Shown: in pieces, positions 1 to 9,135 of the stretch
Position numbering within the stretch: the stretch's first letter is position 1
How the letters are laid out: every line of letters starts with the position of its first letter
Source of the DNA: Pararge aegeria
Taxonomy: Eukaryota; Arthropoda; Insecta; Lepidoptera; Nymphalidae
Length of the DNA stretch: 64,000 bases
Assembly: GCF_905163445.1 (NCBI RefSeq)
Contig: NC_053180.1
Location: forward strand, 17,474,701 to 17,538,700
Reading direction: 5' to 3'
The notes under the pieces: generated by a model
The model's input: the letters and a program-made list of their open reading frames with translations, nothing else
Databases searched by the model: none
What the model was told of the DNA's origin: nothing
Translations under genes and position numbers: made by a program

Positions 1-927
1 ATTTATTCATTATTTTTAGTGTTAAGTATGTTTTAAAAATATATTAAAGAAAATATGATAAAATTAATTAAAACGAACATATAGAATAAGAACATTCTTT
101 AGTTTAATTATGTAAAATAGACTTTATACTAGATGTAACCAAAAGATTATAATAATAATATATAAATTTATTAACCAAAATTCACAAGTAGACTTTAAAA
201 CTATTATGGTGTAATCATAAATTCTTACGAATTTTACCGTACACCACCGTGCCATCGACAAAAGGTAACATCTAAAGAAATTAATTAACACCCACCTACT
301 CACTACATCAATCAAGATATTCCATATAAATAAAATTCCCTCAATATAATTAGGTAGATACATCGGAAGTTTAAAATTGGTAGTAGGCAGGCAGGTAGGT
401 ACTATAAATATATTTTAATATTAACTAACAATCTTATTTAAAACTATATCCTATAACTTTAATAGTAATGTAGCTATTGCTATTTACAAATTATTAACAT
501 TTATATGTTACAATATATGTCTATGTCTGTATTTTCTTAACTGTCTTATGATAAACGACTAAGACACCGAGAGGTATCTTTGCTTCGTTCGAGTCTATGT
601 GGAACTAAATTGTATCGAAAATGCACCCGTGTTTATATCAAAATACCCACCAAATCAATGTCATGAACATTGGTTGTTAATCAAATATAATTTTTATTGT
701 TTCTTGGAAACTATTTATTAATTGAATAATAATTATAAGCGTTTTTGTAAAACCACTAATCGATTTAATAAAATATCTGGCCAATATGAATTTATTATTT
801 ACCCACTTTATAAAATTACAATAAAACTTATAATGTACTACATCATAAGACAGGTATAGGACAATTAAGAAAAAATTGACTTCAGGTTTGCGTATTTTAC
901 ACATTTTGATTTTAATTGTTTTTGCAG
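1..927 (+). other. Intron sequence upstream of first visible FBXO33-like exon
   Basis: AT-rich DNA ending in a polypyrimidine tract and AG acceptor at 926-927. No convincing exon is visible. The only structured part is repeat Y at about 557-690. Because the exon at 928 opens in phase 0 and the F-box part of the protein is missing, this should be the tail of an intron whose upstream exon lies left of the window. Confidence 0.6.
557..690 (-). repeat. Dispersed repeat Y, copy 1
   Basis: About 135 bases that match, in reverse complement, 37318-37452 (for example 'catgaacattggttgtt' here and its complement there), by eye about 85% identical. The family is not recognised. No flanking target duplication was identified. 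Confidence 0.6.
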
Positions 928-1095
928 CAAATAGTTCTAGATTACGATCGAATGAGTACGGAAACTCTAGAGACGCTTTCCGAACTGAGTCAAATGTCAA
1001 AATTGACTCTAAACATCGGGCTCCGGCGACCTCTGGCGTTGCCCACAATAGACTGGCGCCGCGCGAACAGGAATCTACGGGTGGCTTTAAATGTT
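928..1095 (+). CDS. FBXO33: FBXO33-like exon a
   Basis: 168 bases, 56 codons, phase 0 to phase 0, acceptor 'ttttgcag' and donor 'gtaagt'. It encodes a leucine-rich segment (LDYD...LTLNIGL) corresponding to the LALDF...LSLLVHN part of vertebrate FBXO33, followed by IDWRRANRNLRV, which parallels EHWKALSRKSTSFRV. Confidence 0.8.
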
Positions 1096-4000
1096 GTAAG
1101 TCCCTTTCAAGTCTCTGAACAACTTTTTTCGACAGTTTATCCATTCAATAGCGCTATAGGCGCGATAACTTAGGAAAGTGCATTTCTGAACAACGCCTTG
1201 ACAGAAACCCTCCGTTTTAACTTCAGTTATCTTAACTGACCCCTGAGTGCCGTTTATCGGTTCCATAACTATATTTGACGTTTGTTCGTTCGAGTTTGTT
1301 GGTTAAAAATATTGAAATCTTTTCTTTATTATTCAAAGAGAATCCACTGCGTTTTTATTATTCGAAGGCCAAAAAAATTAATGTGATGGATACGAGCAGC
1401 TCATGAATCAAGTATGAAGTTTGACCATCTTTGACAAGTGAAAATACGTTTCGTTTATAAAAATTTTAATGTCTGTTAAATTTTAATGACGATAATCACT
1501 ATTTTTAGGTAAAATAATGCTTAGCCACTTATTGATCGTGGAAAAAAATATTGCTATAATTATAAGTTTTATTCAATAAGGAATTGTATAAAAATAGCAA
1601 ATTTAAACTCGAACTTTTAAAGAGACCCATCTAGTGGTAGAATAGGGAACTGCTTATTGGTCTCATAGTTATTGAACGGTTCCCGGGTGTCTAACAAAGC
1701 CAACCAGAGGGGCATACCGTGGGGGTTTTTAGTTTGGGTATACCCCCTTAGAGGGGGAGTCCCACATGACCTCCGTCCTGTCCAAGGGTCGGAGGTAGCA
1801 TTAAAGCTTATCTTAATTTTGTATGCTGAGTTATGGTTGTGCAATAAAGAGGAAAACAAAACTGTTTAAATTAACTTGTCTTATAGTTGGGACACAGTAA
1901 GTCGAAGTTTAGTATTTAATGAGTTAAACTTATATTTGGGTAAACAAAAATAAAAACAGTTTATAATACACACGCTTTGTCTTGGTTAAGACACAATGTG
2001 TTTTTCCTATTGTGTTATGTTGCAGTAAAGTTGTTCTATTCTATTCTAATCTGCAGTTGTTTAAATATTAATGACTTTTGTTTATTTACGTTTTAGGTTT
2101 ATGATTTACGAAAGTAGTGTAAAGAATGAGTCTAATGCAATTATTGAAATATTTATTTGGGTATACAAAAAAAAATAGTTTATTATAAGTATTTATGTGC
2201 ATTATAGTTATAAAAATATTTCACAGCTATTTTAGTACCCATAACACAAGCTACGCTTACTTTGGGGCTAAATGGGGGTGTGTGTATTGTCGTAGTATAA
2301 AAAAAAATCATTCACATATTATTCGCTGATGAGAACTTTTCGGGTGCTTCCCCATGTTGGCACATAAGTAAATAAAAAAAACTTATCTTTCCAGATATCT
2401 GCACCACAGAAACTGTTCAATGAACTCATGGATAAAGTTCTCATAGCAGAACTACCGTTAGCTTCTTTGAAAGTCATGTTTTGTAAAACTGTAAGTTAAA
2501 TATAATCTGTGTGTATAATAATTAGAAATAATTAGATTCTAAACTAAGATTTTCGGGCACTTTCACGGGCAGAATCTGACTACCGACATAACATAAATAA
2601 CACGAAAGCGGGTAGTAAGATTCTGGCCGTGACATCCCAACTTGACATCTCGTACCTACGCAGTCGCCGTCGTGACCACGATCCATGCAACTGAACTGAA
2701 CTTACCTATATTCGAAATAGGTAACTATTTTTCCTCAAACACGTACCTATTCGACTCGTTAAACGAGTTAAATAGATAGGCTGGAGTAATCCAAAAGAAG
2801 TAATCCTCGAAGTTTTCTTGGTCGGCGATCCACAACATCCGAAGTTCCCAACTGGTACTTCGCAAAGCGATCATATGATGGTGTTCATGTACAATCCATA
2901 GAGCCTGATTGGTTCTATACAGTATCCAAGCATAAATGGTTCTCATGGTAAAGACATCCCGTAGCTTCACGCGGACGTGCTACAACGGGTGGTGCGGTTG
3001 TACAAGGAGACGCTACGGGAGCTGGTGTGGGCGGACGCGCCCTACGACTCCGCGGACATGTTCCACCGGATCATCAAGCAGCAGAGGGACGCCGATATGG
3101 TAACCATAAAATTCACGTATTGATCTTTTCATTATTTGTAATCCAAGATATAAAAACATTTGAAACAAACGCTCGCAACATTTTGGTTTTGTTATGTTAT
3201 GTTCTGTTCCAGAATATATATATGCCAAATTTCATTCAGACATGTTCAGGCATGTTGGCATGATCGAGTACAAAATATCCATGCACATTTTCGCATTATA
3301 ATATCAGCAAAAGATAAGTATCCCGATCGAGTTAACTTTGCACCTGCAAGTAATATGTATACAGACGAGAACTTGCGACAATATTATTTCTTCATTGACA
3401 GCATTTATCCAAGAAAATGAATATGAAAAATAAAGCATACATTAGCAAACTAACATGTAAAATTGTCAACAAAACTATTCGATGTTATTTTTTATAATCT
3501 CTTTTAAAGAGCTGAGTCACTAAAGTGACTATGTAGCTCATGTGGGTTTACAATTACTACCTTACAAACTAGCTTATTCTACGTTTACCTACATTAATCT
3601 TAAATCTATTATATAAATATTTCGCGACCTTATAATGGGGGTCTGACACGTTTATGTTAAGTTTTCGATGATATTGTAAGTAATTTAATAGGTACAAACT
3701 TTCACTATTTTTTACACTAATTTAAAGTAAGTTACAGTTAAAATTAATAATTAAAATGGCGCAGAGTGTTGGGTCTTAAGTAAGAGAGACGAAAACAGTC
3801 TGCTCATTTTCGAACGATAGGTCTTGCGACGAATGTTTGGTGCTATGCAGGATAATGGTTTTTGGCGCATTCGGTATAATCACGAGCTATACGAACTATT
3901 TAAAGAACCGAATGTCGTCAAGACTATCAAACTGTTAAGAATGCAATGGGCAGGGCATGTGCAACGCATGGAAGGCACGAGAGCGCCAAAGAGGTTGATG

Positions 4001-7000
4001 GAGGGCACTTTGGAGAGGCGTAGAGGCCGAGGACGACTTAGGGGTCGGTGGAGTGATGGAGTTGAGAGGGATATGAGGGTTCTGGGAGTTCGGAGCTGGA
4101 AAGAAGCAGCTTCTGACCGCCTCAAATGGAGAAATATGCTTAACCAAGCCAAGGCCCACACAGGGCTGTAGAGCTTTGATGATGATGACTCTAATTAAAA
4201 TCTTGATTGGAATCCTTGTATTAATAAACTCATAAAATTTATCAATCTAAAATTCAACCGCAATAATATATTTTCGAGTCTTTTAAGACTCCGATGATGT
4301 TTAGGATGTGCGTTTTTTGTGCCGCTTAGTCAATAAGTCAATTTGTTACGGTACTATTTAATATAGATGTAATATTGAAACAACTTCTTCATAATCGTAG
4401 GATATTTAAATAATTACAATACGATTTCTCTTTCAGATCACCATGTGTAATGTGAACCCACTGATATTGCTGTGCTGGCAGTGTACACATCTACAAAGGC
4501 TTGTAATTCACGGTGAGTAAAAATGGCATCGAGTTTAAGGATAAGGAGTTAATCTTATTGGGACAGAGCTCGTTGTGTCGTCGCTCGGACAAGTTCTTCT
4601 CTTCTAGCCGCAAAGCAGCATTGCTGTTTTGCGGCCAGAAAGGCGTTGTTGCCTGGCTAACTACGCCTCAGGTTGATGGACTTATCGTGGCACTTTGTGG
4701 AACGTGTTCCTTACATGCCCTGTTCATAGGTGAAGGTTTAAGACTTACCATTACGTTCGCCATCAACTTGATCCATCAATTACTACTATAAGAAAAACAA
4801 CACCGATTGAAGTACCAGTCTACTTCAATCGGTGGACATAGGTCTTTTCTAGGGCGTTCCAAACTCTTCGTTTCTGAGCCGCTTGTTTCTAGCTGCTCCC
4901 CGCGACTCGTTTGATGTGGTCTGTCCACCTGGTTGGGGGTCGAACAACGCTGCGTTTACCGGTGCGAAGTTGCCATTCCAAACACCTTGGACGTCCAACG
5001 TTACCAACGTCCAACGGTTCTCTGAGCTATGGGAACATAGCTTCGCGACTCGCTGAGCTACGTCGGTAACTCTGGTTCTTCTACGGATCTCCTCATTTCT
5101 GATTTGATCGTGTAGAGATACTTCTAATATAGCTCTTTCCATCGCTCGCTGAGTGACCCTGAGCCTTTTTATTAAGCATATAGGCCAAATGCATATGATT
5201 ATAATCAATTCAAATCTTATGTGATTAATCGTCGGCAACAGTTCCAATTCCAGATCCCGCAATTTGCGCGTCAGCGGTATCTGAGAGTTGAATATACGTT
5301 GATTGTATAGATAACTATTTTTGCTGTCTGAACTAGGTCTAATATTTCTGCATTGTTCTAGGCTATTGGGTGTGGCAGTACGATCTCCTGGGTTTCGTCC
5401 GCCTCCGCAAGTCACTGGAGGAGCTGGAAATCTCCGCGATTTACAACAAACAGACCCGCTTCAGCTCCGCGATATGCAGCGACAACGTCGTGCGCGTTCT
5501 GGCCAGGGACACGCAGAAACCTCTCGACACTGAATTCGTGCAGGTGAATATTCGATAGCTTTTCTGACACCTGGCTCCTGTCATTTGATATAGGATAGAT
5601 ATTTGGATGACCTTGAGCTTCAAAACAAGGAGCAGTAGGTCCATTTATAACTAGCCGATTCAGCTCCGTGAGATGTAGCGATAATGTAATGCATGGTTGG
5701 CCAGGGACACGGAGAAATCGCTCGAGACTGATTATGTGCCAGCATTAATAAAGGATTGTACTGTGTATCTTTTCTGACAGTAGTTAACAGTCTCTGTGAA
5801 CTGATCTTGAAACGAGCAGCTTTAGGTCCATTTACCTGGTAACTGGTGAGTAAACTGGGCTCAGGTCCACGATATGTGGCGACAAGGTAACTCAAAATTC
5901 ACTTGAGATGGATTATGTGGAAGTATTGTAAAGCGAGCCACAACACCCAGATGACGACCACGACCAGTCTGTCAAGACTGAAACGACTAAGAAGAAGAGG
6001 ATTATGTACTAGTACTAATAAAATCTTGAATTTTGGAACTTCTGGTAGTTGTAACCACAGAAATAAGAACACACAGCATCTTCATTCAGTCATTATTGTA
6101 TGCAGTGCATTGTGTCCAAAAAAAGTGAAAACGCCCCGCGTACGTCTCACTATACCCACGGAATGTAGCTAGCTCACAAACTTTTTCTGATTTTCCCGTT
6201 TCATGGTAAACGTTTAGAACATTAGAGGTAAAATAATTACTTTCAACTGCTAAATAAATGGTATGAATTGACGAACCGTTTGTTCGAGAAACAGCTCTAA
6301 AGTGGAGTGATTGGACGCCTCAATATTGGATGTTATTAATTCTGTGGTTGTTCATGTTGAAGTGGAGCGATAATAACCGGTGCGTGTTTGGTGCAGCAAG
6401 TGAACTTGTTCACGGAGTTCTCGTGGTCGCCGGTGTCGTGGGAGCACTTGCACCCCGCCCTACGTCCGCGCCCCTCAGCTGAGCACCGCGCCGACTACGT
6501 CTTGCAAGAAGTCAACCGCACGTGAGTTATCACTTGTTTTTGACTATCAATAACTAAACTGAGGCGGTGATAGCGCATTGGGTTCCTACCCAATGCGCTA
6601 TCACCGCCTCAGCTCGAATTCACTTTTGGGGGGCCGAGGTCATCTCTAACTTTTCTAAGTTATGTGCGTTTTAAGTAATTAAAATGTCGCTTGCTTCAAC
6701 GGTGAAGCAAAACATCGTGAGGAAACCTGCATGCCTGAGAGTTCTCCATAATGTTATTATACATTTTGAGCCGGTAATGGATTGATATGAAGATGATGAT
6801 TGTGTTGTCGGGGGTATTACTATCGCCATGTTTATTTCTGCCGCTAAGCAGAATTGTTGCAATGCTGTGTACAGTGGCGTGCACAGGGTCTTCGGCCAGG
6901 GCATGCATAAAGCAGATATATAGCATAAAATAGAAATATTCCCCTCCAAAGCTGTATAAAATAATTTGGGTATGCAGTGCTTTTGTGCATGTACTAAATG

Positions 7001-7275
7001 CACGCCACTGGCTCTGTACCGGTCTAAAGGGTGTGATTGCCGGTGTAATTACAGACTCATGAGGCTTAATACCTACGCCTCAAGTGGATGCACGGAACAC
7101 AGCGTTGCTGATGGGTAGCAGAAAACTTGTTAAAAATAACAAACTGGCCACTTATACAACTAGATTTTTTGCGGCGGTTTTATTCCTAAAGCGATGCATA
7201 ATCCTTTTTTTTTTTTTTTACATATTCTAGGTTCTAAGAAATACAAATGAAGTCATCGACGCCTGTGAAGAGTGA
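928..7275 (+). CDS. FBXO33: FBXO33-like F-box protein, C-terminal part (partial gene, 5' exons outside window)
   Basis: Coding exons 928-1095, 2395-2490, 2965-3099, 4437-4512, 5362-5543, 6397-6521 and probably 7239-7275 join with compatible phases (0,0,0,1,0,2) and encode about 271 residues. Seen: GT-AG borders at every junction and an uninterrupted frame. Family knowledge: the stretch NPLILLCWQCTHLQRLVIHG lines up with DPLVLLAWRCTKLSLLAIHG of human FBXO33 as I recall it, and the following VW...LRxSLEELEI text also matches in order. FBXO33 is the substrate-recognition subunit of an SCF ubiquitin ligase reported to target YB-1. The F-box would be encoded upstream of this window, so here we see only the leucine-rich substrate-binding half. 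The introns hold LINE, SINE and MITE debris. The last exon is uncertain: TGA at 6523-6525 stops the frame if the final intron is kept. A search against lepidopteran FBXO33 proteins would settle it. Confidence 0.8.
1617..1880 (+). repeat. Probable non-LTR retrotransposon 3' end
   Basis: GC-richer block inside an AT-rich intron, with text such as 'tacccccttagagggggagt' and a 'gtgcaataaagag' end. It resembles the 3' tails of lepidopteran Jockey-type LINEs. Both strands are open for 60-80 codons here but with no domain, so I treat these frames as non-genic. Confidence 0.45.
2190..2315 (+). repeat. SINE S2, 3' fragment
   Basis: Carries the S2 diagnostic segment 'cgcttactttggggcta' followed by 'gtgtattgtcgtagtata' and an A-rich run. 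The tRNA-like head is missing. Confidence 0.75.
2395..2490 (+). CDS. FBXO33: FBXO33-like exon b
   Basis: 96 bases, 32 codons, phase 0 to 0, acceptor 'ctttccag' and donor 'gtaagt'. It encodes PQKLFNELMDKVL...LASLKVMFC, which matches in position the KSEDMLKILKPSIPLERIHFD segment of vertebrate FBXO33. Confidence 0.8.
2566..2632. repeat. Imperfect inverted repeat
   Basis: 'cacgggcagaatctgactac' at about 2565-2585 is nearly complementary to the block at about 2611-2632 (reads 'cacggccagaatcttactac' in reverse). Two or three mismatches, spacer of about 25 bases. It could be a small fold-back element remnant. Confidence 0.5.
2965..3099 (+). CDS. FBXO33: FBXO33-like exon c
   Basis: 135 bases, 45 codons, phase 0 to 0, acceptor 'tcccgtag' and donor 'gtaacc'. 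GC-rich against its surroundings. Encodes LHADVLQRVVRLYKETLREL..., an alpha-helical segment corresponding to the VSGAIVDLISRQYDKFLTHF region of vertebrate FBXO33. Confidence 0.8.
3758..4190 (+). mobile_element. RTE-type LINE, ORF2 C-terminal fragment
   Basis: The frame reads WVLSKRDENSLLIFER, an in-frame TAG, then VLRRMFG, and continues to TAG at 4169-4171 through LLRMQWAGHVQRM and SWKEAASDRLKW. This is the post-reverse-transcriptase tail typical of RTE-clade LINEs in Lepidoptera. It ends in a short (gat)n run at about 4178, as RTE elements do. The in-frame stop and missing 5' part make it a dead 5'-truncated copy in intron c-d of the FBXO33-like gene. Confidence 0.85.
4437..4512 (+). CDS. 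FBXO33: FBXO33-like exon d
   Basis: 76 bases, 25 codons plus one base, phase 0 in and phase 1 out, acceptor 'tctctttcag' and donor 'gtgagt'. It encodes the best conserved segment, NPLILLCWQCTHLQRLVIHG, with the final Gly codon split across the intron. Confidence 0.85.
4560..4790 (+). repeat. Probable repeat N relative
   Basis: Contains 'ccgcaaagcagcattgctgt' and 'ctacgcctcaggttgatgg', similar to text in the N copy at 6803-7135. It is open for 92 codons but out of phase with the flanking exons and without domains, so not an exon. Confidence 0.4.
4801..4834. repeat. Perfect hairpin, 14-bp stem, 6-base loop
   Basis: 'caccgattgaagta' (4801-4814) pairs perfectly with 4821-4834; loop 'ccagtc'. 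It lies just beside the antisense LINE fragment at 4849. Confidence 0.9.
4849..5170 (-). mobile_element. LINE reverse-transcriptase tail fragment (antisense)
   Basis: Read on the minus strand from about 5170: RLRVTQRAMERAIL...DQIRNEEIRRRTRVTDVAQRVAKL, a hallmark of a lepidopteran non-LTR retrotransposon. The downstream part is frameshifted and truncated. Related pieces lie at 47430-47560 (+) and 51960-52500 (-). Confidence 0.8.
5362..5543 (+). CDS. FBXO33: FBXO33-like exon e
   Basis: 182 bases, phase 1 in and 0 out, acceptor 'tgttctag' and donor 'gtgaat'. It encodes YWVWQYDLLGFVRLRKSLEELEI, parallel to YTVWAHNLIAIARLRGSDLKVLEV of vertebrate FBXO33, then a less conserved segment ending LDTEFVQ. 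Its 3' half is duplicated twice downstream. Confidence 0.85.
5453..5935 (+). repeat. Three-unit degenerate tandem duplication of the 3' half of exon e plus intron start
   Basis: Unit 1 starts at 'ttcagctccgcgatatgcag' (5460), unit 2 at 'ttcagctccgtgagatgtag' (5659), unit 3 near 5860 ('tccacgatatgtggcgac'). The period is about 200 bases. Shared intronic text ('cttttctgaca', 'agcag..taggtccattta') shows that intron was copied with exon. In unit 2 one reading frame still spells ARDTEKSLETDYV against ARDTQKPLDTEFV of the exon, but a one-base loss and a missing donor make it a dead pseudo-exon. Confidence 0.85.
6397..6521 (+). CDS. FBXO33: FBXO33-like exon f
   Basis: 125 bases, phase 0 in, phase 2 out, acceptor 'ggtgcag' and donor 'gtgagt' at 6522. 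It encodes VNLFTEFSWSPVSWEHLHP and ends QEVNR. If the donor is not used, ACG TGA follows at once and the protein ends here at 6525. Confidence 0.75.
6559..6612. repeat. Perfect hairpin, 25-bp stem, 4-base loop
   Basis: 6559-6583 ('ctgaggcggtgatagcgcat' onward) is exactly complementary to 6588-6612; loop 'tcct'. The left arm is the 5' head of SINE S1, so this is an inverted duplication inside a SINE copy. Confidence 0.95.
6559..6802 (+). repeat. SINE S1 copy with rearranged head
   Basis: S1 body 'gcttcaacggtgaag', 'gaggaaacctgcatgcctga', then a shortened tail with 'ccggtaatggattgatatga' and an (agatg) run. The head is replaced by the hairpin at 6559-6612. Confidence 0.85.
6803..7135 (+). repeat. 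Repeat N copy split by a MITE
   Basis: 'tcgccatgtttatttctgcc' to 'aatgctgtgta' on the left, and 'gctctgtaccggtc' to 'cctacgcctcaagtggatg' on the right, flank the hAT-type MITE at 6872-7010. A related antisense piece is at 43140-43215. Confidence 0.65.
6872..7010. mobile_element. hAT-type MITE with 8-bp target duplication
   Basis: 139 bases with inverted ends 'cagtggcgtgca' and 'tgcacgccactg'. Flanks 6864-6871 'gctgtgta' and 7011-7018 'gctctgta' are an 8-bp duplication with one change. It has no coding capacity. The same family occurs at 41669, 49239 and 52209. Confidence 0.85.
7239..7275 (+). CDS. FBXO33: Probable last coding exon of the FBXO33-like gene
   Basis: After a long T tract, an AG at 7237-7238 would join phase 2 exon f and add NTNEVIDACEE before TGA at 7273-7275. 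A competing AG at 7229-7230 would instead give only F and a stop. The choice cannot be made from sequence alone. Confidence 0.45.
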
Positions 7276-7441
7276 ACGACTTCCATCATACAAAGTTACC
7301 TGCAACAAACGACGTTAACTCGTGAGACATTTCAACGTTATTCCAAAAATATATTTATACACCTTTACAAAAATAATATCTCAAAATGCTTTTAAATCTC
7401 GTTAAGGATTTGTTAAATATTATAATTTTAAATATATATAC

Positions 7442-7447
7442 ATTAAA
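7442..7447 (+). terminator. Candidate polyadenylation signal ATTAAA
   Basis: First signal variant after the stop of the FBXO33-like gene (about 170 bases downstream), with 'gtgacaggtgtaca' some 40 bases on. Further AATAAA sites follow (for example 8065 and 22193), so the real 3' end is open. Confidence 0.3.
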
Positions 7448-8115
7448 GACGATTCGGTTATACGCAAATCTTTAAGCTAAAATAATGTGACAGGTGTACA
7501 AAATGTCTTATCTTTTTTCCACAAAACCATTTTGAAAAGGTGGGTACAATACCTGTCAATTTAGTTTCATTTAGAGGCTTCAGTACAACTGAATTTGCTC
7601 GAGTGGTGTTGTACACAAACTCTAAACGAGACTAGATTGACTATTGTAAAAAGTAGTGCTGTCCCTTTCATAATTGTGTTCCAATGTGTATAGCACTATT
7701 TTAGATCATCATTTTAGTTTCGTTAAAAGATTTATGTACAACAGAATTGTCACCATTATCTAGTTTTATGTTTTCAAGTATATTAGATCTATCTCACGAA
7801 GACCTTATTCAAGTTTACTGCGAATGCTTTAAAACAAGAAAAATATTTAAAAGTGTGCGTAAGCTCGGGATCAATTCTTTTGACGTAAGGTTTGGGCTTA
7901 CGGTCTATTTTTCCTTGTCTCATAATGTGAACAATATATTTGCTACTTTTTAGCGTAGAGTTTATTTATTTATATTAACCGCATAAATTATGAATGCTTC
8001 GTTCTAATTCATATAACTTGAGGCTCATAATTAACTCAATCGAGATATTTAAAACTTTTATGAAAATAAAAAACCATACATTAAGAAAATCTCTTGTATA
8101 TTGTGATTTTTGGAA

Positions 8116-8340
8116 GCAGTGATAGCCCAGAGCAGGGTAGGACTTCGACTTCACTTTCGGGGGGGCGAGTTCGCCCAACAGAAATCCCAGCACGCACCTC
8201 AAACTTTTCTAAGTTATCTGCGGAATTAAAACATCACTTGCTTCAACGGTGAAGGAATACCTGAGACTTCTTCATAATGTTCTCAAAGGTATGTGAAGTG
8301 CCCTATAGTGAGCTGATAATGAGTTGATATGAATTGAATT
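8116..8340 (+). repeat. SINE S1 copy
   Basis: Head 'gacttcgacttcactttcgg', body 'cacttgcttcaacggtgaag', tail 'gagttgatatgaattg' then a T run. The middle is shortened. Confidence 0.8.
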
Positions 8341-8413
8341 TTTTTTTTTTTTTATATTTACTTCACAGTGTAAATTAGTAAGTAGTAAGTGCACATTCTC
8401 ATAGTATATTGTA

Positions 8414-8446
8414 CATTGTATATTCATACTGTATGAATATACAATG
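8414..8446. repeat. Perfect hairpin, 15-bp stem, 3-base loop
   Basis: 'cattgtatattcata' (8414-8428) pairs with 8432-8446. AT-rich, so it could be a microsatellite-like product. Confidence 0.8.
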
Positions 8447-9049
8447 ATAATATACAATGAGTATGAAACTAAATTTGCTGCACTAATTGTTCACATTATA
8501 AGACAAGTTTAAAAAGAGAAGTATACAAAAATATACGTTATATAATATACGTGTACAGAATACTGCACTACTACAACTGAGACCAAATGGTCCTTGTGTG
8601 ATAGAAGTACTCGGAATTTGCGTATACCTGACATTTTGTATGGATCGCTAAACCACGCGACTTAGCTCCATACAAATGTTACAGACTACTAGGTTTGGTA
8701 ATTTGACAACAAACTTTAAAAGTTTTGAAATATAATTTACACCTATTTACTACGTACATCAATTTTAAAACATATTTAATGTTAACTGTGCTTTACTTCA
8801 ATAGCCGTCATTTATGTGGTGTCTGAAATCTTAGCGATCTGTCCCAGTGGAAATATTAGTTCATGTTGTGTTAGAAATTTATAGAAAATACATTCCTCAG
8901 CTTTAATTATATTGGACTAGACTAATATCATAACTTTACGAAATTCCATGATATACAATGAACAATTGCGCTTAGCCTATTTTAATGTAAAGTCAAAATC
9001 TCCTCAAGATGCTCCGGTGTCGGAACGAAAAGTGGGTTGGTTGTGAAAA
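8447..9049. other. No gene seen
   Basis: AT-rich sequence without splice-compatible open frames or recognised repeats. Confidence 0.5.
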
Positions 9050-9135
9050 GTTGGAGTGTAGTATAAAGATTGAAGAAATTATTTATTACGCCGTACAGAT
9101 TTCCCTGCTTTTCGCGGCGTATGCCTAATTAAGCT
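9050..9135 (+). repeat. Half copy of the fold-back element found at 15100-15435
   Basis: 'gtagtataaagattgaagaa' to 'cgcggcgtatgcctaattaa' parallels 15345-15425 ('ggagtatacggattaaagaa' to 'cgcggagtatcgcaaattaa'). Another end is at 42240-42290. Confidence 0.65.

Noticed and set aside
5544..5935. Alternative coding exons in tandem after FBXO33 exon e
   Set aside because: The duplicated units have a frameshifting base loss and no usable donor, so they are pseudo-exons and not mutually exclusive exons.
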